Positions 54,600 through 64,000 of a DNA stretch of 64,000 bases are shown piece by piece. Below the pieces are notes generated by a model. That model worked only from the letters and a program-made list of their open reading frames with translations. It had not been told where the DNA came from and did not search any database. The position numbers and the translations under genes are program-made. The stretch is from Anas platyrhynchos. Its lineage: Eukaryota > Chordata > Aves > Anseriformes > Anatidae. Position 1 is the stretch's first letter. Each line of letters begins with the position of its first letter. The stretch is taken from contig NC_092611.1 in assembly GCF_047663525.1 (NCBI RefSeq), positions 9,337,001-9,401,000 of the forward strand. Direction: 5' to 3'.

Positions 54600-57500
54600 G
54601 CAAGTGTTCTGTCCGGGAACATGTTACACATCCCTTTCCAGGAAATAGGTGGCCCCAAATTAATTAAAAATACATATTTTGGTTAATAAATTTTCCACAG
54701 AAATTTCTAATATCACTGCCTCCACAAAGAAAATCCCTTTGACCTCAGAAATATTTCTGAGAAAAGGGAATATTATTACAGGGAAAACAGTTAAAAAAAG
54801 AAGCCTGATGTCAGGTAGCCCTTTCTCAAACCTTCTTACAGACTCTGATCTAACTTGCTCTTAAAACTCTAAAGAAATATCATATCCTACCACAGCAGTT
54901 TATTCTTTAATTTCAGGCTGCAGTTTTTGAGCTTTTACTGCCAGGGTCACAAGAGTGTCTGAGCAGCTCAGCTGTGGCAAAAAGCATTCAGCTGAGATCT
55001 ATTTGGCAGCTGTGCATCCCTAGCTCTTGACTCTTTTTTCTTGAGTGGAAGGCATACTAAAATGCACTTCATTTTACAAAAATGTTAATGAAAACGAGTA
55101 TTTTACCTATCCACTTGTCATGAGAAATACGAATAATTTTAAAGGTTTTATAAAAGTAACTGATTGAAAAATGGTAAGCTTCGGTTAAGCTGAAGTAAAC
55201 AGGCCCAGGTCAGGGTAGATTTTAGCAGCGCAGCCTCTCAAATGTGGTGGTGTTGCTGCACCCCCATAAATTCGGATGTACCTGGTTTTCTTGTCCTGCA
55301 GCTGATGACAGCTTGTGGCTTGTACTGGGAGAGAGGGGGTCTAAGAGCTTTTCAGGGGGTACCAAAGGATTTCTGTGGATTGTGGAGCCTGGAGCATATC
55401 CCCCAGGCGAAGTCAGCACTTACCACATGGTTTCTAATGTTTCAGCAACTTGCACAAAAGCACGTATTATAAGTCATATCCACATATCAGTTCTTGCCTG
55501 CGAATTTAATGCTTTGTGTATTTTTCTTTGTTTATTGGTTTTTGACAAAGGTATCATTCCAACTGTCCTTCTCAGCTCTACCTTGCAACAGCACACACAT
55601 TCTGCCTCAGAACTGCCTTTAGTAGCTGTCACTAATACAGGAACAACTCCTTATATTAATGTGATTTACACAAAAGTTGTAAAAAACAGTAAATTTTCAG
55701 TATAGTCTAATGAATACTGAGATCTCTTGCAACACAAGGTGTAAAAACTAAGGGATCCTACCATACATGGCAGAGCCAGCTGCTGATAGCAAGCCCTGCT
55801 GTAAAGATTTTGATGCCTTGATTATGTAAATAAGGGAGATTATTCCATCCACAAAATTCTAGCAAGATAATCATCAAACAATAAATCACCACAACTCAGG
55901 CAAACGCAAATGAATTTTAAACATTATCACCATAATTACAACTGTATTGCTGTTATTATCTGAGCAGCATAGAGGACATCAGGCCCCAGATATTATTCCC
56001 CACTGGTTGCAATTTAAATTGGTTGACATTATTTAGTCTGTAGGGACATTGTGTAGAAATGGATTCAGTTTTCCGAAATTGGACTCGGCTTCTCTGCAGC
56101 CATGATTTCCACTTGCCTGGTACCCTGGTTTCTGGCTGATTCAGGCACGTCAAAGACCTAATCCAAAGCATACTGAAGGGAACACCAGCCTTCCTACTGC
56201 TATCAAGAAACCCAAAATCTAGTCCTAGGCCCCCCCATTTGTTAAAAATACGACAGTCGCAGCAGAAAAACTCTTTCAATCTCTCCTGCCTAAACTCAGT
56301 TTGATTGTCAGCCCTAACTGACTCTAGTTTTCTAAGATCTGAGCACAATTCAGCAGAGCAGGTATACACACACTTAACTCTTTCTAACACATCCCCTCAG
56401 CTTTCTTTGGAGCGTGCCCCACTGCAAACACCCACGAAATGGCATGTTCTCAAGGGTAAAGCATGGTCATTTGCTGCCTTTTACTTGGAACAGCCACTTT
56501 CCGAGCTGTAAGAAAAGCCAGGCTTGGAGCTCCCTAGAAGTATGCTGCAGCAGGAGTTCCTCAGTACATTATGTCACAGGTACCTATAGTGTTTCAACAA
56601 ATTAGATGATGTTTCACTGGAGGTTAATTTATGTTCAAACATAATCGATTATAGGGATTTGGGACAGAGCTATGTTGTGAATTTAGGTGGCAAAGGATGA
56701 GATTTATTATAAATACATTTATAGAGGAGGAAAATGTCGGATGGCTTGGGAAATTTAGAGATATTGAAAGAAGAATTTGACATCTATATTAACTAAAGCC
56801 CTAAATGGGCTGGGCTTGTTTACATTGCTTCAGTCTTATTACAGGGTGAATTTTACCAGCTGTCTTGCTGAGCAGTCATTTAGCCTTAAACTATAGTTAA
56901 AACTGTCATGGTTTTAAGCAAATTATATTGCGTAAAGTAATTATTTCCCTAACTGCAAAGAGGATCCAGGTAGCTTGTGAATCTCATTTCCGAAAAAAAG
57001 GAGCTAGCAGAGCGCCCTCTGCACAAAATATAGGAATGCAGAGTTAAGGATTTGGAAATGTCTCTGTAATCCAGAAAAGCGCAGGAAGGCTTGATTAGTT
57101 AGTGGTATACATTTAGTTAGTGCTATACATTTGGGTATGGAGGAGACAGGAAGGAAGTCGATTTCTGCCAAGCCAATCTGTTAATTACACAGATTGACTA
57201 CTAATTCCAGAACATCAAGGCAAAACTTGTTTCTTTACAAGGTGTTCCTGCACCAATAAATGTTAATCCTCATGATTAATACAAACTTTACACTTACTTT
57301 GTCTGAGGGGAAATTGCCAAAGAGCCATTTTGGAGAAATAAACTACAGCAATTAGAGGTTAGCCAGGATAAGGAGGCATGCAATGGGCAGAGGTCTCACA
57401 GATCCCTAAAATCACCACTTGCAGCTAACGCTCTCCACGTGTAACAGGAAGGCTCCACTATGCTCATTTGAAACTGCTGTGGGGCCTCAAAACCTTGATC

Positions 57501-57617
57501 TATTCAAAAATGTGATGGCCTTTCTGCTGTACGCATTGTGGCAAACCACGGCTGGTGTCTGGAAGAGATGCTCACTTAGCTCCATACCACGTGGATAAAG
57601 AGCTCTCAGCTACTCAG
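54600..57617. other. AT-rich interval without a recognised gene
   Basis: About 3 kb upstream of the promoter. Two moderately long open frames (plus about 55,244-55,705 and minus about 56,390-55,956) start with GTG, not ATG, and resemble nothing I know. A small 18-bp tandem duplication (TTAGTGGTATACATTTAG type) lies near 57,097-57,131. Confidence 0.5.
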
Positions 57618-58680
57618 TGTCGTGGTTCCGCTCGAGCGGGCAGCCGAGCTCCACCACAGCCGCTCTCTCACTCCCCCTCCTCAAAGAGGAATGGGGAGAA
57701 AATATGTGAAAGGGGCTCAAGGATTGAGATAAGGACGAGAAAATCACGCAATAATTAGTGTAACGGGCAAACCAGACTCAGCATAAGACGACAGATAGTA
57801 AGATTTATTGCTCATTACTAACAAGCTAGAGAAGTGAGAAACAAAGGAAAGAAACCAAAAGCACCTTCCCCCCCCCCCATCCACCCTCTTCCACCTCCTC
57901 CCCCCGAGCGGCGCAGGGGAACGGGGGAATGGGGGTTATGGTCAGTCTACAGTACTTCTTCTCTGCCGCTCCTTCTCGGTCACTCTAGTCCCCTGTGCTG
58001 TGGGGTCCCACCCACGGGATGCAGTCCTTGACGAACTGATCCGGCGTGGGCTTCCCACAGGCAGCAGCTCTTCCAGAACTGCTCCAGATATGGGTCCGTA
58101 CCACGGGGTCCATCCCTCAGGAGAAAACTGCTCCAACCTGGCTCCCCTACGGGCAGCAGCTCCTGCCAGGTCACCTGCTCCTGCGTGGGCTCCTCTCCAC
58201 GGGCTACAGGTCCGGCCCGGAATCTGCTCCGGCAGGGGTCTTCCACAGGCGGCAGCCTCCGTCGGTGCAGGGCCACCTGCTCCACCGTGGACTCCTCCAC
58301 GGGCTGCAGCGTGGAACCCTGCTCCACCGTGGTACTCCATGGGCTGCAGGGGGACATCCTGCTTCACCATGGTCCTCGCCACAGGCCGCAGGGGACTTCT
58401 GCTCCGGCGCCTGGAGCACCTCTCCCCCTCCTTCTACACTGACCTTGGCACCTGCAAGGCTGTTTCTCACTCCCTTGACTCTCCCGGCTGCTGTGTGGCG
58501 CAGCAATTTTTCCCCGTCTTAAATATGCTCTCACAGAGGCGCAAAACAACATCGCTTATTGGCTCAGATCTGGAAAACAACGGGGCCCTTCCCAAACATG
58601 GGGCGGCTTCTAGATCTTTCTCACAGAAACCACCCCTATGGCCCCCTGCTACCAAAACCTTGCCACGTAAACCCACTACA
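57618..58680 (-). mobile_element. Solo LTR of an endogenous retrovirus (ERVL-like)
   Basis: The element reads on the minus strand from TGTAGTGGGTTTACGTGG to a terminal CACGACA, so it has the TG...CA ends of an LTR and is 1063 bp long. It is flanked by a 5-bp direct repeat, CTCAG, at 57,613-57,617 and 58,681-58,685; 5-bp duplications are typical of ERVL. Tandem-like GGAGCAG/CCCGTGG modules fill its middle, and AATAAA occurs near its R region. No internal viral genes are present, so it is the product of LTR-LTR recombination. I recall this LTR type as widespread in bird genomes, but the exact family name needs a Repbase comparison. Confidence 0.9.
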
Positions 58681-58685
58681 CTCAG

Positions 58686-59962
58686 GCAAATACATAAAAT
58701 AATAAATTGGATTTATTAATATTATTAATAAATAAAATAATAAATTGAATTTACCAATGGCTTGGTTTCGTTCATTGCTGTGTCCCTTTCTGATCGCTTC
58801 TCCTTGCAAATCAGTGCCTGACCGGTGACTTTCTTTTATATAATCAGATTCACCTCCACACCCGGTGCTGGCACTCGCTCTGTTTTTAATTAGGAAGCAA
58901 AAGCTTATTGCAGACAAGTATTTCTCCAGGACAATCCTCTTGCAAGGCTGCATTTTACACTGTATATAGTTCATCTAGTGGCAATTTAACATTGCCATCA
59001 AACATTCATTATAGCATCAGAATGGAATTTGCATCATATCTGTGTGCTTCCTTTACAATGCTACTGCACAAGGATCCAGCAATTAATTCAGCCAGCAGCA
59101 GGAGCTCAGACAAGTGCTATCAGCAAGGCAGAGCACCACTGAAGCCTCTCTTTACATGGACTGCATTGCTGTCCACTGAGTAACCACTACAGCAGCCCAC
59201 AATGAGGGTAAATTAGACATTTTGAGGGCTATTCAGCAGTGTTCCTTTAGCCAGAAAACAAGACAGGCTATTTAACAGAGGTACTTCTGAAATCATGATT
59301 CGTCAGAAAGGCACACTGGAGCTAAATTCCCAGTGAGGTCTAGATTTAACTGTGGAATGGGACAAGAACATCTTTGGTCCCATACAAAAGTGTCCTCAGG
59401 GTCGTCTTCTGCCTCGGGGTTGAAATCTTGTAGCAGAATTATTTATTAGTACCAGCTAATATTTTTTTTCTAGCATAGATAAGGCAAATCACCACTTACA
59501 AACTTCAAAGAAGGCCAAATGGAGGAAGACACCTGTTTTATGCTTATACGACATTTTTGAATGAGGTTGGGGTGAAAGGGAGAAGGAAAGTGGGAGTGAG
59601 AAATCATGGATATCACATTAATAATAACATGATAACAATGTTTATTTAGAAATTTTCTATTTCAGTGCTTTTTGACAGAGGTGGGGTTTTCAAATGCTTG
59701 TATTATTGTCTTTCTTGGAAAAAGGTTGACATTAAACAGAAAACAAAAAGTTTCTAAAGATCCCCAAATTCTCCAAGAAAATTGAGTTTTTTTTGTTCCC
59801 AATTGCTATTTAAATAAGCAGGCTTCCAAACGAGGCTTCACACAGTGTATATCGTTTCTCCTCTGGGCAGCAGGGAAGCTGCTTTCCATTCAGTTTTAGT
59901 AATAACCTGAGTTTAAATCTCTTCCTGCAGAATTACAGTGGTGTGTAAGAGGAAGTGTAAGT
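58686..59962. other. AT-rich interval between LTR and second locus
   Basis: No gene recognised. It starts with a short AATAAATTG-type direct duplication near 58,695-58,750. Just before the duplication breakpoint the motif GTGTAAGAGGAAG is partly repeated (about 59,941-59,965). Confidence 0.5.
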
Positions 59963-60432
59963 GGAGTGTAAGAGGAAGAAGAAAACGGCCAAGAATATTT
60001 CACCTGTCTGTGAGGACAGGACAAGGGGCAATGGCCACAGAATGCAGCACAGGAAGTTCTGTACCACTATGGTGGAAGGTGATGGAATACTGCACCAGGC
60101 TGCTCAGCTACCTTCTCTGCAGTTATTTTTGACTTGTATGGATGCCTCCCTATGCCATTTCATCAAGGGAACCTTTTTTGCCAACGGTATTGAATGCGAT
60201 GGCCTCTCGAGGTCGCTCCCAAGCCCTAGAATTCTGTTATTTCTTTCTTCTGCATACGCTGTTGCAAAGCAAAGGCAAAACAGTTAGAGCTTACAACACA
60301 GTTCTCAATCTGGTAACTAAAGGTAAAAGGAAACCCAAGGCAGCTCCTCATAACAACCACCCTAACAAAGACAACCTCAGAGGTTACGGCAAAGGGAGAA
60401 GAGCACAAGGCCAACCGAAAGCAGCTTTTCTT
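59963..60432 (-). repeat. Left flank of repeat locus, copy 2
   Basis: Counterpart of 44,838-45,307, about 98.5% identical by eye. It includes most of the CR1 fragment and the same last-exon acceptor (exon edge about 60,258 by offset). The breakpoint falls within the CR1. Confidence 0.87.
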
Positions 60433-60722
60433 ACCGTGTTGCCTTTGCCCAGGGTGTCCTCCTCTTTGCCCGTCTTCCATCTGCCGCTCCCTCTTGCCTC
60501 GCCGTTCCACACGACGCCTCCTCCTTCTTCTGCGCTGGCTGCTGCAAACAAAGCACAAGCCATTAGACATGGGTTCGAAGCTCCACCTCCTGTGCCCGAC
60601 ACAAACATGGAACCCAAGACCCTAAGGCAGGGCCCCACTCCACCCACCCCCCAGACAAGGAGAGCCTCAGAGGTCCTCCTCCCCCTTTGCCGTAACAAGG
60701 CCAACCGAAAGCAGCTTTTCTT
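60433..60722 (-). repeat. Array unit U0, internally deleted, 290 bp
   Basis: The donor motif CCGTGTT is joined directly to GCCTTTGCCCAGG, so nearly the whole unit body is missing. What is left is a minus-strand mini-exon, 60,541-60,435 (107 nt), with both splice sites kept, followed by the normal intron to U5. Confidence 0.85.
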
Positions 60723-62153
60723 ACCGTGTTGTACACGCAGAGGACCTTCATGCGTCGCTGCGGCAGGGCTCCAAGGCTGGCACCAAGGGCAAACGAAAGC
60801 TGGGCACACACAGCAACGGCCCAAGAGCCTGGACCCCTGCCTTACAGGGGGGCTCCGAGGAGCCATTGACAATTTCAAGTGCCCAGGGAACCAGAGCATC
60901 AGCACCCTGAGTTACAGGGCTGCCCTGGGCCCAGAGGCCGCGGGAGGCTCCTTCTCCCCAAAGTGGGGAATCCACAAGCCTGCATCCCGCTAACGGGTCA
61001 GGCACCCCACAGCTGCCAGCGGAGCAAAAGGCTCCGGACCAAAGCCTGCTTAAGGCGGGTCCGCAACACCCATGGAACTGCAGAGCTCAACCTTTCCCCC
61101 GCCAGTGGAGCCAGACGGCCGAATGCCGAGGCTCGGGCCCCAAGCCCTGCTTACAGGGAGGGTGAAAACCCTGCCCTACTTCTAGTGGCCCCAGGCCCAT
61201 GGAAAGCGGGGGACACGGAGACCCACCTGGCTACTGGGGGCTCCTTGCAGCGAGAGACACGGGGCTACGCTTGACCCTGCTTACAGGGCGGTACCCCACG
61301 CACCAACAATTACAGTGATGCCAGAGACGTCCAGAAGCCGAAACGGCTTCTGCCGAGACCCAATTGGACAACGCACCCCAGCTACGGGGTGCTGAAACAC
61401 AGCATGCATCAGAATTTATCATTCATCTCCTTTAGAGAATCTGTTTTCACAGTATTCATAGAGGTCATATTATATATATATCGCTTTTATATTGCTTTTT
61501 ATGCAATAGTTGGCATTATAGCGTAGGCATCAGTCATATACTAAGTTTCCATAGCCCATCACGTTTAGACAAATAGTTTAGACAAAGAGCCAGACGGCTA
61601 AAATTAAGGGGGTGGGGAATTGGCTCTGCCCTGACTACAGGGAGGCCCTGGGGTCCGGCAAGCTCCACAGTCCTCCCGGGTGCGGAGAGAGCAGCTGTGC
61701 CCCTGATTACAGGGGGCCGCTCCCCCCAGGCAGCCAAAGGAGCAACAAGGCAAAAGGCCGATTACAATCGCAAAGACCCGAGCCCTGCTTACAGGGAGGT
61801 CGCCCAGCACAAAACAATCCAGGCACCTCACGTGCCAGCACTGCTCTCCTCTACCTACAGCCCCGCTAACAGGGCGAAGCCTTTGCCCAGGGTGTCCTCC
61901 TCTTTGCCCGTCTTCCATCTGCCGCTCGCTCTTGCCTCGCCGTTCCACACGACGCCTCCTCCTTCTTCTGCGCTGGCTGCTGCAAACAAAGCACAAGCCA
62001 TTAGACATGGCTTCGAAGCTCCTGTGCCCGACAGAAACATGGAACCCAAGACCCTAAGGCAGGGCCCCACTCCACCCACCCCCCAGACAAGGAGAGCCTC
62101 AGAGGTCCTCCTCCCCCTTTGCCGTAACAAGGCCAACCGAAAGCAGCTTTTCT
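60723..62153 (-). repeat. Array unit U5, short (S) type, 1431 bp
   Basis: S-type unit with the same splice sites and palindromes as U2. Array-2-specific bases are present: the hairpin loop reads GCCGAAACGGC (GCCAAAACGGC in array 1), and CATGCATCAGAATT replaces CATGCATCGTAATT. Confidence 0.9.
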
Positions 62154-63465
62154 TACCGTGTTGTACACGCAGAGGACCTTCATGCGGCGCTGCGGCAGGG
62201 CTCCAAGGCTGGCACCAAGGGCAAATGAAAGCTGGGCACACACAGCAACGGCCCAAGAGCCTGGACCCCTGGCTTACAGGGCGGCTCCGAGGAGCCATTG
62301 ACAATTTCAAGTGCCCAGGGAACCAGAGCATCAGCACCCTGAGTTACAGGGCTGCCCTGGGCCCAGAGGCCGCGGGAGGCTCCTTCTCCCCAAAGTGGGG
62401 AACCCACAAGCCTGCATCCCGCTAACGGGTCAGGCACCCCACAGCTGCCAGCGGAGCAAAAGGCTCCGGACCAAAGCCTGCTAAGGCGGGTCCGCAACAC
62501 CCATGGAACCGCAGAGCTCAACCTTTCCCCCGCCAGTGGAGCCAGACGGCCGAATGCCGAGGCTCGGGCCCCAGGCCCTGCTTACAGGGAGGGTGAAAAC
62601 CCGGCCCTACTTCTAGAGGCCCCAGGCCCATGGAAAGCGGGGGACACGGAGACCCACCTGGCTACTGGGGGCTCCTTGCAGCGAGAGACACGGGGCTACG
62701 CTTGACCCTGCTTACAGGGCGGTACCCCACGCACCATCAATTACAGTGATGCCAGAGACGTCCAGAAGCCGAAACGGCTTCTGCCGAGACCCAATTGGAC
62801 AACGCACCCCAGCTACGGGGTGCTGAAACACAGCATGCATCAGAATTTATCATTCATCTCCTTTAGAGAATCTGTTTTCACAGTATTCATAGAGGTCATA
62901 TTATATATATATCGCTTTTATATTGCTTTTTATGCAATAGTTGGCATTATAGCGTAGGCATCAGTCATATACTAAGTTTCCATAGCCCATCACGTTTAGA
63001 CAAATAGTTTAGACAAAGAGCCAGACGGCTAAAATTAAGGGGGTGGGGAATTGGCTCTGCCCTGACTACAGGGAGGCCCTGGGGTCCGGCAAGCTCCACA
63101 GTCCTCCCGGGTGCGGAGAGAGCAGCTGTGCCCCTGATTACAGGGGGCCGCTCCCCCCAGGCAGCCAAAGGAGCAACAAGGCAAAAGGCCGATTACAATC
63201 GCAAAGACCCGAGCCCTGCTTACAGGGAGGTCGCCCAGCACAAAACAATCCAGGCACCTCACGTGCCAGCACTGCTCTCCTCTACCTACAGCCCCGCTAA
63301 CAGGGCGAAGCCTTTGCCCAGGGTGTCCTCCTCTTTGCCCGTCTTCCATCTGCCGCTCCCTCTTGCCTCGCCGTTCCACACGACGCCTCCTCCTTCTTCT
63401 GCGCTGGCTGCTGCAAACAAAGCACAAGCCATTAGACATGGCTTCGAAGCTCCACCTCCTGTGCC
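62154..63465 (-). repeat. Array unit U6, short (S) type, truncated at the right
   Basis: S-type unit with the array-2 markers. A one-base deletion (CCTGCTAAGG for CCTGCTTAAGG near 62,480) breaks the longest plus-strand frame seen in the other units, which argues against coding. It ends at the same intronic point as U4, joining the older unit at CTGTGCC|AGAAAG. Confidence 0.88.
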
Positions 63466-64000
63466 AGAAAGAAATGGGCAGGACTTTCAAGTTTGTGTTC
63501 ATTAGGGTGGTTGTTTTGAGGAGCTGCGTTTGGATCCCTGGCTTTGTCTTACCAACACCAACTTAAATCAACTTTTCTCACCATCCTGAGGCACAGAGCT
63601 CCTCAAGCTACTTCTGCCGTGCGGCTCCAACCCCGGGTAAGTAGGGTAGGGCGCACACAGAAGCAGCCTGAGCACCTGCACCCTTGCTTACAGAGCGGTC
63701 ACACAGTAGAAAACCAACCCGGGCACCTAACGTGCCAGCGCTGTTCTGCTTACTGTAGCCCTGCTGACAGGGCAGTGCCTTTACTGTTTCCCCTCTTCAG
63801 TCTTCTGGTGGTCTTCTTGTCGCCCATTGTTGCGTCACAGTTCCACATGACACATCTTCTTTCTTGTGCACTGGCTGCTACCAGCTGAAGTCCTTACCTG
63901 TTGACAGGGCAGTACCTTTGTCCAGGCTGTTTTTTCCTTCATTCATCATTGCTGCTACTCTCCTCTTCTTACTCATTAATATTGTTCATTCCCTTTGATT
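63466..64000 (-). repeat. Diverged older unit, copy 2 (cut by window end)
   Basis: Counterpart of 53,058-53,592 with about eight substitutions and no indel seen (offset 10,408). By this offset a second TATA promoter is expected near 64,710, outside the window. Confidence 0.87.

Noticed and set aside
55244-56390. Two open frames of about 150 residues in AT-rich DNA
   Set aside because: Both begin at GTG, have no recognisable domain, and no clear splice or promoter context.
45464-61274. A 131-residue plus-strand frame recurring in five units, and a 250-residue minus-strand frame in long units
   Set aside because: The plus-strand frame starts at GTG, not ATG, and is broken by a one-base deletion in U6. 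Recurrence only reflects unit identity, and the frames cross the predicted splice donor. I treat the units as non-coding.
44838-64000. CRISPR-like array
   Set aside because: The repeats are kilobase units with introns in a vertebrate genome; there is no direct repeat and spacer pattern.
44838-64000. snoRNA cluster (box C/D or H/ACA) in the unit introns
   Set aside because: I found no properly spaced RUGAUGA and CUGA pair on either strand, and the twin hairpins lack a convincing H box and ACA tail geometry. A covariance-model search could still find a divergent one.

Overview
The window is bird genomic DNA, most likely from a chicken-like galliform. The signs are CR1 retrotransposon fragments with the avian 3' octamer tail (ATTCTGTG/ATTCTATG), a solo ERVL-type LTR of a kind common in birds, short introns, and GC-rich low-complexity DNA typical of a microchromosome. 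The gene content (a single CD3 gamma/delta, ZW10, TMPRSS5) fits the avian block equivalent to human 11q23. Exon coordinates below were placed by reading splice sites, checking phase through every junction and comparing by memory with the human families; no search was run.

Layout. 0.3-2.5 kb: a five-exon minus-strand T-cell receptor subunit gene (CD3 gamma/delta). 2.5-3.5 kb: a divergent intergenic segment filled by an 18-bp minisatellite. 3.5-16.8 kb: complete 16-exon plus-strand ZW10 (782 codons, phases consistent throughout), with a CR1 in one intron and a probable GC-AG first intron. 16.8-20.2 kb: minus-strand TMPRSS5, a type II transmembrane serine protease with SRCR and trypsin domains, convergent with ZW10; both may use one bidirectional poly(A) motif. 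20.2-44.8 kb: no coding sequence recognised; it holds simple repeats, a CR1 tail and several AT-rich, TAAT-rich blocks that look like possible regulatory sequence.

The unusual part is 44.8-64 kb. A CpG-rich TATA/CCAAT promoter on the minus strand (about 54.3 kb) points into a composite tandem array (45.3-53.1 kb) of near-identical 2.15-kb (L) and 1.43-kb (S) units, ordered L-S-L-L. Every unit keeps a minus-strand splice donor and acceptor around a 183-nt intron and is studded with short palindromes of the form CCCTG-NNNN-CAGGG. An older, diverged unit lies on the promoter side and a CR1-containing tail on the other. The array and both flanks were duplicated in tandem: a second array (60.4-63.5 kb, S-S plus a deleted unit) has flanks about 98.5% identical by eye, and its promoter is predicted just beyond the window. 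A solo LTR with a CTCAG target duplication lies between the copies. I interpret the locus as a duplicated, multi-exon, probably non-coding RNA gene built from hairpin-rich repeats; I cannot match it to a named gene.

The three protein genes do not form a pathway: CD3 gamma/delta acts in the T-cell receptor, ZW10 at kinetochores and in ER vesicle tethering, TMPRSS5 at the cell surface. Their closeness is a matter of chromosome history.
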